Source: Candidatus Helarchaeota archaeon
Lineage (GTDB): Archaea; Asgardarchaeota; Lokiarchaeia; Helarchaeales; HEL-GB-A
Direction: 5' to 3'
DNA: 15,442 nt
NCBI GenBank assembly: GCA_013375405.1
Contig: JABXJU010000095.1
Span: 1 to 15,442, forward strand
Under the pieces are notes generated by a model. That model was not told where the DNA came from. It saw only the letters and a list, made by a program, of their open reading frames with translations, and made no database searches. Both the position numbers and the translations under genes were made by a program. Shown in pieces: positions 1 through 6,614 of the stretch; position 1 is the stretch's first letter; each line of letters starts with the position of its first letter.

Positions 1-234
1 ATCATACGTCAACTATTCGTGAAACAAGAGGCAAGACGCAGAGGGCACGCTACCGAGCTGGTGAAACACCTCTTGGAACACCTATGTAACAAACCCAACA
101 GTCAAGGGAATTTATTCTTGATCGAGTCTCCTAACAAAAAAAGCTCTCTATTATTTGAAAAGTTAGGGTTTTTTAAAAAAATTGGGAAAGACTTTACTTT
201 AATTAACTGTGGTATAATAAGTTCAGGTTTGTGA
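1..234 (+). CDS. GNAT-family N-acetyltransferase, C-terminal part
   Basis: This is the 3' end of a gene whose start lies left of the window; the frame is open from base 1 to the TGA at 232-234, giving 77 visible residues. The stretch RQLFVKQEARRRGHATELV matches acetyl-CoA-binding motif A of the GNAT fold, in which a beta strand leads into an R/Q-x-x-G-x-G/A loop and a helix. Here the loop reads RRRGHA. Downstream, FLIESPNKKSSLLFEKLGF matches motif B, where the helix carries the usual 'A..fYeklGF' element. GNAT enzymes transfer acetyl from acetyl-CoA to an amine, but the acceptor cannot be told from this piece. An ATG-less start inside the window (GTG at 19) would cut motif A, so the gene is treated as truncated by the window edge. 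Confidence 0.72.
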   Translation: MIRQLFVKQEARRRGHATELVKHLLEHLCNKPNSQGNLFLIESPNKKSSLLFEKLGFFKKIGKDFTLINCGIISSGL

Positions 235-290
235 ATTTTACGTTTCCGTCTTGTTCTCTCCTCATTTTGCTACAATATTAAAATAATAAT

Positions 291-299
291 TTTAAATAG
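291..299 (+). promoter_or_regulatory. TATA box for the 382-870 gene
   Basis: TTTAAATAG is a strong archaeal TATA-box match and is identical to the one at 938-946. A start of transcription about 25 bases further on (near 320) gives a leader of about 60 bases before the GTG at 382. Confidence 0.55.
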
Positions 300-381
300 T
301 ACCTTTTCAAACATATGACACAGGTATACTACTTTAAGAGGAGTTTTGAGGAAAATAAATACCTAAAACTATTCATAAAAG

Positions 382-870
382 GTGAGCAAGATCGAAAAAG
401 TAGCAGCAGTATATTCTAGATCCGGTCCTTTGAAAATAGGTTCTATCGAGGGTTACTTAAAACGCCAGGTGAGATTCTTTACCAAAGACTTGAAACGAAT
501 TAGGATTTTCCGGATAGAAATTGTTGATGGATTAGCAGGTATTATTGAGACTGAAATAGAGGGCCCTTTTAAAACTTTTGAATTTAATTTGGAGGAGACC
601 GACAATCTGTTGACGATTATATTGCAGTACGAACCGATTTCTGGTCCAAAAGGAAAAATAATCGCCGAGTTTGAGAAATACTCAAAGACAAAGGTATTAG
701 TGGAATATCGATCTGAGAAATGGATTAAGAAGGAAACCAAAGAGATGTACTACGTCAAAGTTCTTAAGGGATCTAGGAATAGGGAACCTGAGAAGCTAGA
801 ATTTGAATTCTCACCAATGAAAATCGAGGATTTTAAGCAGACGAAGTACTATTATGGGGAAAATCCCTGA
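382..870 (+). CDS. Uncharacterised 162-residue protein
   Basis: I do not recognise this protein. It has no signal peptide, membrane segment or cysteine pair. It is rich in alternating charged and hydrophobic residues (for example RIFRIEIVDGLAGIIETEIEG), which suggests a mostly beta-stranded soluble domain. The GTG start at 382 is forced: an in-frame stop (TAA at 376-378) lies just upstream and the next in-frame start is a TTG about 16 codons later. The start overlaps an AGGTGA sequence that looks like part of a ribosome site, so initiation may be weak or leader-dependent. Its own TATA box at 291-299 and the 286-base gap downstream suggest a single-gene transcript. Coding potential is supported by length and by coding-like residue use; function is unknown. 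Confidence 0.6.
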   Translation: MSKIEKVAAVYSRSGPLKIGSIEGYLKRQVRFFTKDLKRIRIFRIEIVDGLAGIIETEIEGPFKTFEFNLEETDNLLTIILQYEPISGPKGKIIAEFEKYSKTKVLVEYRSEKWIKKETKEMYYVKVLKGSRNREPEKLEFEFSPMKIEDFKQTKYYYGENP

Positions 871-937
871 AGGATTTTTCGATTTTTCCTAATGATTATT
901 CGTAAGGGCGCTATCCTTAATAGCTTCAGCATATAAC

Positions 938-946
938 TTTAAATAG
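938..946 (+). promoter_or_regulatory. TATA box upstream of the hairpin RNA and nucleotidyltransferase gene
   Basis: TTTAAATAG lies about 210 bases upstream of the ATG at 1157. Archaeal spacing puts transcription start near 968-970, about 20 bases before the hairpin that begins at 991. The hairpin would therefore be at the 5' end of the RNA. Confidence 0.55.
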
Positions 947-967
947 CATCTTACTAGAATAAGATTT

Positions 968-1156
968 ACTACACGATTGTTAGTGAGGGAAAGTTTCGTA
1001 GTGATTGAAGGGTGAGAAGCGCGTCCGGCGCTACTTTTAAAAAAAATTATTCCCTCCCCTCCCCCTTTTCACACTGCCGGACGCGCTCACCAAACTTCTA
1101 CGAACTTCTGCGTTGCTTGTATGGTTTCAATACGATGAATGAGTCTGTGATCTACG
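968..1156 (+). ncRNA. Structured leader RNA or small RNA with a long GC-rich hairpin
   Basis: Nested complementary segments form one long imperfect hairpin. The outer arm pairs 991-1001 with 1098-1107, with a single bulged T at 996. The middle pairs are 1005-1007 with 1091-1093 and 1012-1016 with 1086-1090. The inner arm pairs 1020-1029 (CGCGTCCGGC) with 1076-1085, ten perfect pairs and very GC-rich for this sequence. An AAG bulge (1017-1019) separates middle and inner arms. The 46-base loop (1030-1075) holds an A-run and a pyrimidine tract. GAGGGAA (985-991) is complementary to TTCCCTC in the loop (1050-1056), so a pseudoknot is possible. No T-run ends the structure before the ATG at 1157, which favours an untranslated leader over a free small RNA. 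Ends are estimated. It does not match the conserved cores of RNase P or SRP RNA that I can recall. Function unknown. Confidence 0.5.
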
Positions 1157-2362
1157 ATGAATAAGTTAGGAACGCCAATACCTCTTGATCAATGGTTTGA
1201 GGAATTCTCCATTAGTGAGAGGATGCAACAGAAACTTAGGCAATTGAAGATCGTTGAGGTCATTCCAGCTGGGAAAGGAGGATTGCCTATCACGATGATC
1301 AGCTCAGTGGGTGTAAATTACAAGGTCTTTTTAATCCAAGACAGTACCTCAGAGTTTATGGTTGAGGGATCTTACTTTAGATGGATAAAAGAACATATAA
1401 ATGAAATAAAAACCGACCATCTACCGTTCTTCATAATTCAGGATACGAGAACGATCCGGTTCGAAACCCGTTTGTATAGGATGGGATTGAGAGGTTTCAT
1501 CGTCTCAAGAGCAAGTGAGCGGTTATATAAACGGGAGGATCTGATCAAGAAATTACAGAAGATTGCTGATAAGATCTCAGATGTCGAACTTCCTACCACT
1601 ATTGATGAGATCCATGTTTTCGGAAGCATCTTGCGGGAGAAAGAGAGAGTTCCTGACATTGATGTCTATTTAAAGTGCTCGAAATCCGAACAGCAGAGAA
1701 AAAAAATAGAAAACATAAGGAACACCCTCCAAGACGAAAACAATCCCCATAGGAACTATATACTTGAGGCTCTATGGGAAGAAAATCGGGAAACAAGGCG
1801 CTCTATAAAGAACTTGGTCAAAGAAAGCGAAAAATTCCGAATAGCATTGAATAAGATCGGGTATCCCGCTGAATGGTTCCAATGTATAACTTGGAGCCAT
1901 ATATATCGATGGCTATCAATGATACCTCTAGAGACGATTTTATTTCCCGAGGAAAAAACAATTATTAGAAAATTACTGGTCGGAAATCTCAAAGGATTTA
2001 AGGATTTTTATATCCTTATGCGCCCAACCGTAGCAAAAAACACTGTGCTTGCATGGAGCTTAGACAGGCCAAACGTGAAGAAAAATATCGATGAGCGCCC
2101 AGAAGGTCAGAAACTAAAATTTCTCGAAAAGGAACTCGATAATCTTATTGTTCAAATGAATCATTTCCATAAAACCATTAAGCCTACACTTGATCTAGAG
2201 AATTTTTCATACGAAACGCCAATAATAGAACGAACTGGTAAGGAGAGCAAGGAAGAACTACTGACCAAAATTGAAGTCTTAAGAAATCAACTTAAAAAGA
2301 TAAAATACAGGTGGCCCAATAGATGGAAACCCCTTCATGATAAAAATAATTTAGAAAATTAA
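1157..2362 (+). CDS. Nucleotidyltransferase-fold protein (Pol beta superfamily signature) with unknown flanking domains
   Basis: Residues 154-171 read VFGSILREKERVPDIDVY. This is an exact fit to the Pol-beta-superfamily signature hG[GS]-x9-13-Dh[DE]h: G156-S157, nine residues, then D167 and D169, the expected metal-binding acids. Members transfer NMP from NTP to RNA, protein or small molecules; the substrate here is unknown. Residues 1-115 form an unrecognised alpha/beta domain. Residues 190-330 are mainly helical and tryptophan-containing. Residues 330-401 are lysine-rich with coiled-coil tendency. I do not see a confident third catalytic acid. The protein is about three times longer than minimal MNT antitoxins and lacks a HEPN partner gene. 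The ATG at 1157 follows GTGATC (1147-1152), the core of the archaeal Shine-Dalgarno sequence, at 4-base spacing. It is preceded by the hairpin leader. A CCA-adding enzyme is unlikely because the signature is internal and the usual tail motifs are absent. Confidence 0.6.
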   Translation: MNKLGTPIPLDQWFEEFSISERMQQKLRQLKIVEVIPAGKGGLPITMISSVGVNYKVFLIQDSTSEFMVEGSYFRWIKEHINEIKTDHLPFFIIQDTRTIRFETRLYRMGLRGFIVSRASERLYKREDLIKKLQKIADKISDVELPTTIDEIHVFGSILREKERVPDIDVYLKCSKSEQQRKKIENIRNTLQDENNPHRNYILEALWEENRETRRSIKNLVKESEKFRIALNKIGYPAEWFQCITWSHIYRWLSMIPLETILFPEEKTIIRKLLVGNLKGFKDFYILMRPTVAKNTVLAWSLDRPNVKKNIDERPEGQKLKFLEKELDNLIVQMNHFHKTIKPTLDLENFSYETPIIERTGKESKEELLTKIEVLRNQLKKIKYRWPNRWKPLHDKNNLEN

Positions 2363-2402
2363 GGATGGAACCATACCTTTAACTGACTCGCTCCTTCTCT
2401 AA

Positions 2403-2666
2403 TTAATTCTTTTTAAACCATAAATAGCGTAGAATGAGGATGAGAATTAGCCAATTAACAAATATGGGTATGTTAATTGTTATAAATAAAAAATCCTCAA
2501 TCCTCGTGTTGCGAATATATGCCGGTATACAAAAAATTAATCCTATACAATACCAAATAGCGTATGGTATGAAAATTAATAATAACACTCTATACCATCG
2601 TTTTTTATTCTGTTCGATTGTCTGCTTTTCACTCTGGTTTTCGTTCATATTTGAATATAAACCCAT
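2403..2666 (-). CDS. Small two-helix membrane protein
   Basis: This 87-residue protein has a polar N-terminal 25 residues (rich in N, Q, E and K) and two hydrophobic segments at about 27-49 and 58-83, ending in the basic tail WFKKN. The hydrophobic pattern favours this strand over an overlapping plus-strand frame at 2434-2682. The ATG (2666-2664) is preceded by GAGG (complement of 2675-2678) at 8-base spacing. An internal ATG at residue 7 is the alternative start. It lies 129 bases downstream of the 394-residue membrane protein on the same strand and may share its transcript. No family is recognised; a topology with both ends on the cytoplasmic face would fit the positive residues. Confidence 0.55.
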   Translation of the reverse strand: MGLYSNMNENQSEKQTIEQNKKRWYRVLLLIFIPYAIWYCIGLIFCIPAYIRNTRIEDFLFITINIPIFVNWLILILILRYLWFKKN

Positions 2667-2795
2667 GATATGCGCCTCATAAACTACCTATCCCTTCCTT
2701 CAAGAGCACCTGAACGGTGTCAAAAATCTACATTACTACAATTAACAAACTACTCCAGAAGGCCCCCTTGGAAATTGACCAATCGGGATACATCT

Positions 2796-3980
2796 CTAGT
2801 TAACAATGTGTGATGCCCAAAGTTCATGTTGCGCCTCAGTTACTGCAAGAGCTCGCTCTTTTAGCATCGTTAGGATTCTATCGAACGTGAACCCTATCGT
2901 AAAGGCCGGAACCGGATCTATATAGTGCTGAAAGAATCTAGGATAATAATAGGCAAATCCCATAAAAAGCCCAAATACAACCCAAGAGATGCCGATGATC
3001 CATGCATATTTGAGATCTATCCACTTCACCCAATCATACCAATTATTGAAAACCTTCTCGCCTTTTTTTTGCTTAAGTACCCCTCCATTAAAGTGCCTTG
3101 CAGATAAGTAAATGTGAAATCCCATTCCCGCTAATGCTATTGCATACATCCCTACATGCCACCAGAGATCTTCACCAAGAAAATAATTAACTATGCCCAG
3201 AATTATAAATTGTAGGCCAATTAGGGCGGAAATTCCGATTTTGTACCGCCATCTATGTTTAATGTACCAGACATCGCCGTAGTTGACACTGATCAAAAGC
3301 GTTTTCTTGAATTTCCTACTTTTTTTTATTCCATCTAGCACCTTTACGGCATATGCCTCCGACTTTTTCTCTGAAAGGCCTTTACCATAGGTTGCATAAT
3401 AATTCGTTTTAGTCCCATGTTCCAAATCTGATAGTTCGTCCTCCAAATGTTGCCCGTATTCACCTATCTTGGCCTGAAGTTTTTTAACTTGTGTCGGGTA
3501 ATGCTCCAGTCTCTCCGCAACGATCTTGGAAATCGGTGTAATATACTTTTCAATTAATTGATCGAGAGAATTACTGGTTCCCCGAATGAATTTATCAATT
3601 CCTTCGATCTGGGCTTCAAAATCCTTAGCTGCCAACGTTCTTTCACGATGTGTATCAATTTCACCTATTATAAGGCCAAACTCTGTTGGAATGCTGGCAG
3701 CCGGCGGATTTGTAGTCCCAAGAATTTGCATAGTATCCTTATATTTTTCTAAATTTTCATTTAATCTATTACGATATTCTGTAAATCTAACGTCATATAA
3801 TTTAATTCTAGAAAAATAATGGCCAATTTGCACCTCGTTTGCTGTATCCTTTTTTGCCAAGGCGTCCACAATCGTTTTTGCCAATTCTTCCAGAACCTCT
3901 TTTATTTTGTTGATCCAGTACTCAATACTTGATAAAGTGGTTTGAATTGCTTCTAATTTATCGCCATCATCATTTGACAA
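2796..3980 (-). CDS. Long helical protein with C-terminal membrane segments
   Basis: The predicted product has 394 residues. Residues 1-190 are mostly amphipathic helix with E/K/I/L periodicity, a likely coiled coil or helical bundle, broken by a proline-containing loop near 90-100 (NPPAASIP). Residues 190-245 are basic. Hydrophobic segments lie at about 248-268, 276-293 and 326-346, and a weaker one at 357-370. This suggests a cytoplasmic helical domain anchored in the membrane. I chose the TTG at 3980-3978 because GGAGGG (complement of 3988-3993) sits 7 bases upstream; a longer reading from TTG at 3995 would overlap that ribosome site. The ATG at 3987-3985 is out of frame and stops after five codons. 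A TATA-like element lies upstream at 4038-4048. I do not recognise the family. A chemoreceptor is unlikely because no methylation-type hairpin is seen. Confidence 0.65.
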   Translation of the reverse strand: MSNDDGDKLEAIQTTLSSIEYWINKIKEVLEELAKTIVDALAKKDTANEVQIGHYFSRIKLYDVRFTEYRNRLNENLEKYKDTMQILGTTNPPAASIPTEFGLIIGEIDTHRERTLAAKDFEAQIEGIDKFIRGTSNSLDQLIEKYITPISKIVAERLEHYPTQVKKLQAKIGEYGQHLEDELSDLEHGTKTNYYATYGKGLSEKKSEAYAVKVLDGIKKSRKFKKTLLISVNYGDVWYIKHRWRYKIGISALIGLQFIILGIVNYFLGEDLWWHVGMYAIALAGMGFHIYLSARHFNGGVLKQKKGEKVFNNWYDWVKWIDLKYAWIIGISWVVFGLFMGFAYYYPRFFQHYIDPVPAFTIGFTFDRILTMLKERALAVTEAQHELWASHIVN

Positions 3981-3987
3981 CTTGCAT

Positions 3988-3993
3988 CCCTCC
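3988..3993 (-). promoter_or_regulatory. Ribosome binding site that decides the start at 3980
   Basis: Read on the minus strand this is GGAGGG, a near-perfect Shine-Dalgarno sequence 7 bases before TTG at 3980. It selects the shorter reading of the 2796-3980 gene. Confidence 0.6.
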
Positions 3994-4037
3994 AACTGGA
4001 ATTTTTCGAAAATCTATTACACTTTAAGATTGGGTAT

Positions 4038-4048
4038 AATATATAAAT
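4038..4048 (-). promoter_or_regulatory. TATA box for the minus-strand membrane protein gene
   Basis: On the minus strand the sequence reads TTTATATATTA. Spacing predicts transcription start near 4015, giving a leader of about 35 bases that contains the GGAGGG ribosome site. Confidence 0.45.
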
Positions 4049-4227
4049 TGCATGGATATCATGCCTTTGCTTTTAGCGAGTTTAAAATTTGCAACTAACA
4101 ATTAGACATGGTAAATATATTTAATTTTTCTATTTTAGTCATTAGATTACCCAATAACCGATTTAAAAAGATGAAAAATAAGTTTTATGTTTTCTAGTTT
4201 TTTTGGGCGGAAACAAAATAAAGGAAT

Positions 4228-4238
4228 AAAACATATAG
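4228..4238 (+). promoter_or_regulatory. TATA-like element before the four-cysteine microprotein
   Basis: AAACATATAGG lies with its centre about 28 bases before the ATG at 4261. The transcript would start at or next to the start codon, so the gene is probably leaderless; this agrees with the absence of a good ribosome site. Confidence 0.4.
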
Positions 4239-4260
4239 GTACGCACCGAGATGCTTTATT

Positions 4261-4431
4261 ATGGTGAGTGCGGAAGAGAAAGTAAACATCGATGATGTTT
4301 TGAACAATTTGATGAAGCCGCAGCCAATTTCAGTAATGGCACCTTCTGAATGCTATCAAGATGGAAAGACTTTTAGAAAAACGCGTTTCGACTGCATAGA
4401 ATGTGATTTCTTCGATTCATGTAAGCTATAA
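4261..4431 (+). CDS. 56-residue four-cysteine microprotein, possible metal site
   Basis: A short open frame runs from ATG at 4261 to TAA at 4429-4431. The product begins MVSAEEKVNIDDVLNNL and has four cysteines, all in its second half: C31, C45, C48 and C54, spaced C-x13-C-x2-C-x5-C. The end reads FDCIECDFFDSCKL, a compact knuckle typical of zinc or iron-sulphur ligands. It loosely resembles the C-x2-C-x5-C cluster end of Cas4-like proteins, but there is no nuclease domain and no CRISPR locus here, so that is only a shape likeness. The N-terminal 30 residues look like an amphipathic helix. It is flanked by divergent promoters and followed by a T-rich stretch (4453-4490) that could end the transcript. 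The metal-binding role is inferred from the cysteine spacing; no function is known. Confidence 0.55.
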   Translation: MVSAEEKVNIDDVLNNLMKPQPISVMAPSECYQDGKTFRKTRFDCIECDFFDSCKL

Positions 4432-4452
4432 ATTAGCTCCAAACAAGTGATT

Positions 4453-4490
4453 TTGCTCTTTTTATTTTCACCTTTGATAAAATTTTTTAG
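4453..4490 (+). terminator. T-rich probable transcript end
   Basis: Several T-runs (TTTTG, CTTTTTATTTT, ATTTTTTAG) follow the four-cysteine gene. Oligo-T tracts are the main archaeal termination signal. No stable hairpin is seen. Confidence 0.35.
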
Positions 4491-4570
4491 CTCTTAGAAT
4501 TATTGTGTTAAAAAAATAGGAAAAAATTAATAACCTTTACATTAGAGAAAACTTTTTGGAGAGAGTTTAA

Positions 4571-6601
4571 ATGAAGAAAGAGGAACGTGAAAAACTCCTA
4601 TTTATGGATAGCAGTTTAGATCTGGAAAAGCGAGTTGAAGATCTTTTAGGCCGCTTAACCTTTGATGAAAAATGCAAGCTTAGTTCAGGAAGATGGACAT
4701 TGTTTCACACAAAACCCATAAGAAGATTGGGAATAAAGCCCTTTAAAATGATAGATGGTCCGCACGGTATAGGTGGGGGCGGTGCACTCATAGCCCTTTT
4801 GAAAAAAGCTACTTATTTTCCTACAGCTATTTGTAGGTGCGCTACTTGGAATCCAGAACTATCTGAAAATTTCGGAAAAGCATTGGCTCAGGAATTAAGA
4901 GCCATTGGGCAACATATGCTTCTAGCTCCAGGCATAAACATTGATAGAACTCCACTTTGTGGGAGAACTTTCGAATATCAAACAGAAGATCCTTATCTAA
5001 ATAAAAAAATAGCCGTTGCGGTGGTTAAAGGCGTTCAGAGCCAGAGAATTGCAGTGTGTGCGAAACATTTTGTGTGCAATAATCAAGAATATAATAGATT
5101 TACAGTTAGTTCTGAAGTGAGTGAAAGAGCGCTTCAGGAAATATACCTCCCTGCTTTTGAGGCGATCGTCCGTGAAGCGGATGCTTGGTCGATCATGGCG
5201 TGTTATAATAAAATTAATGGTCTTTATGGCTGCGAACATAAGAACCTCTTGAGAGAAAGATTAATTGATGATTGGGGCTTTAGGGGATTCGTGGTTTCGG
5301 ATTGGACGGCAACAAAAAAGATAACCAATCCTGAGGGTTGTGTGAACGCGGGTTTATCGCTCGAGATGCCGAGACCGCATGTATATAAAAAGCAGAAATT
5401 AGAGCAAGCGCTTGAAAAGGGAAAGTTTACGGAGGCCATTTTCAATGATAACGTAAGAAGACTACTCCGAGTGATGTTCTTAGTTGGCCTATTTGATGAT
5501 GAGAATACCCTTCCCTCAGGAGGTAGAAATACACCTGAACAACAAGCTATTGTGCGGAAAATAGCCGAAGAAGGAATAGTCCTGTTAAAAAATAGTAAGA
5601 ATCTGCTCCCTTTGAATATTGAAAAAATTAAAAGTTTAGCTGTATTAGGGGCAAATGCAAAGAAAAAGATGGCTTGGGGAGGCGGTAGCTCAATGGTTCG
5701 GGCATTCTATGAGGTCACACCTCTTAAAGGCTTAAAAAATAAATGCGAAGGGAAGGTTGAAATTATATCTTCCGCGGCAGAGGCTGATGCAGCTGTACTT
5801 TTTGTTGGTTTAAATCATAGGAAAGGGAATGATAGTGAAAATCACGATAGGACTAAATTGGAACTTCCTGAGCGACAGATTGAACTAATAAACCAAACTG
5901 CAAAAGAAAATGAGAATACAGTTGTGGTTCTCATAAATGGTAGCCCAGTTGCCATGGATGGTTGGATCGAAAATGTTTCTGCAGTTGTGGAAGCATGGTA
6001 TGCAGGTTCTGAGGGGGGGAATGCTATTGCAGATATCCTTTTCGGGGATGTCAATCCATCCGGGAAGCTCCCATTAACTTTTCCTAAAAAACTCTCTGAT
6101 TCACCAGCCCATAAATCACCACAAACGTATCCGGGCGATGAAAAAGTCTATTATGAGGAAGGAATCTTTGTTGGATATCGCCATTTCGATCAACATGATA
6201 TTGAACCCTTATTTCCCTTTGGACATGGTTTATCTTATACTACTTTCATTTATGAAAATCTTCAAATTAGTAAATCACAGGTCTCTAAAAATGATACGAT
6301 TTCGGTATCGGTGGATATCCTCAATGCCGGTGACCGTGCTGGTGCAGAAGTGGTGCAACTTTATATACAGGATGTTGAATCAAGTGTAGAACGACCTCCA
6401 AAAGAACTTAAAGGATTCAAGAAAATTCCACTGAACCCTGGAGAAAAACAAACTGTGACTTTTGAACTACATAAGGAAGATCTTTCATTTTACGATGAGA
6501 ATGAAAATCGTTGGAAAGCAGAAAAGGGGATATTTAAGATACTTTTAGGAAGTTCATCAAGAGATATTCGTTTACAAGACGAAATCAAATATTTAGGTTA
6601 A
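4571..6601 (+). CDS. Glycoside hydrolase family 3 beta-glucosidase/beta-glycosidase
   Basis: The 676-residue protein is a GH3 enzyme that removes terminal beta-linked sugars from oligosaccharides with retention. The N-terminal TIM-barrel domain (about 20-300) shows MIDGPHG (60-66), KHF (165-167), CYNKING (211-217) and VVSDW (241-245), where D244 is the expected nucleophile. The second alpha/beta sandwich domain (about 325-515) carries SENHDR (422-427); E423 is a likely acid/base by comparison with GH3 enzymes of the Thermotoga type. A fibronectin-III-like domain fills about 575-672, with the expected PPKELKGF element. The PA14 insert of some fungal and bacterial relatives is absent. There is no signal peptide, so it should act in the cytoplasm on imported oligosaccharides. 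GGAGAGAG (4558-4565) precedes the ATG at 5-base spacing. The next gene starts 13 bases after its stop, implying co-transcription. Exact substrate is not visible. Confidence 0.93.
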   Translation: MKKEEREKLLFMDSSLDLEKRVEDLLGRLTFDEKCKLSSGRWTLFHTKPIRRLGIKPFKMIDGPHGIGGGGALIALLKKATYFPTAICRCATWNPELSENFGKALAQELRAIGQHMLLAPGINIDRTPLCGRTFEYQTEDPYLNKKIAVAVVKGVQSQRIAVCAKHFVCNNQEYNRFTVSSEVSERALQEIYLPAFEAIVREADAWSIMACYNKINGLYGCEHKNLLRERLIDDWGFRGFVVSDWTATKKITNPEGCVNAGLSLEMPRPHVYKKQKLEQALEKGKFTEAIFNDNVRRLLRVMFLVGLFDDENTLPSGGRNTPEQQAIVRKIAEEGIVLLKNSKNLLPLNIEKIKSLAVLGANAKKKMAWGGGSSMVRAFYEVTPLKGLKNKCEGKVEIISSAAEADAAVLFVGLNHRKGNDSENHDRTKLELPERQIELINQTAKENENTVVVLINGSPVAMDGWIENVSAVVEAWYAGSEGGNAIADILFGDVNPSGKLPLTFPKKLSDSPAHKSPQTYPGDEKVYYEEGIFVGYRHFDQHDIEPLFPFGHGLSYTTFIYENLQISKSQVSKNDTISVSVDILNAGDRAGAEVVQLYIQDVESSVERPPKELKGFKKIPLNPGEKQTVTFELHKEDLSFYDENENRWKAEKGIFKILLGSSSRDIRLQDEIKYLG

Positions 6602-6614
6602 GGAACCACTCCAG

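Noticed and set aside
314..418. 34-codon frame starting at ATG 314
   Set aside because: It begins before the predicted transcription start from the TATA box at 291-299 and has no ribosome site; the GTG frame at 382 is longer and coding-like.
985..1107. RNase P or SRP RNA
   Set aside because: GAGGGAAAG faintly recalls the RNase P CR-I region, but the partner CR-V segment, the expected size and the SRP helix 8 core are all absent.
991..1107. Miniature transposable element with terminal inverted repeats
   Set aside because: No target-site duplication flanks the arms, and the arms pair through regular bulges as an RNA helix would.
1455..1475. tRNA T-arm-like GGTTCGAAACC
   Set aside because: It lies inside the nucleotidyltransferase coding sequence, with no acceptor stem or anticodon arm around it.
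2434..2682. 82-codon plus-strand frame opposite the small membrane protein
   Set aside because: The minus-strand frame has a clean polar-then-two-helix pattern and a GAGG ribosome site; the plus frame has neither.
3985..3987. ATG on the minus strand as start of the 394-residue protein
   Set aside because: It is out of frame and meets a stop after five codons.
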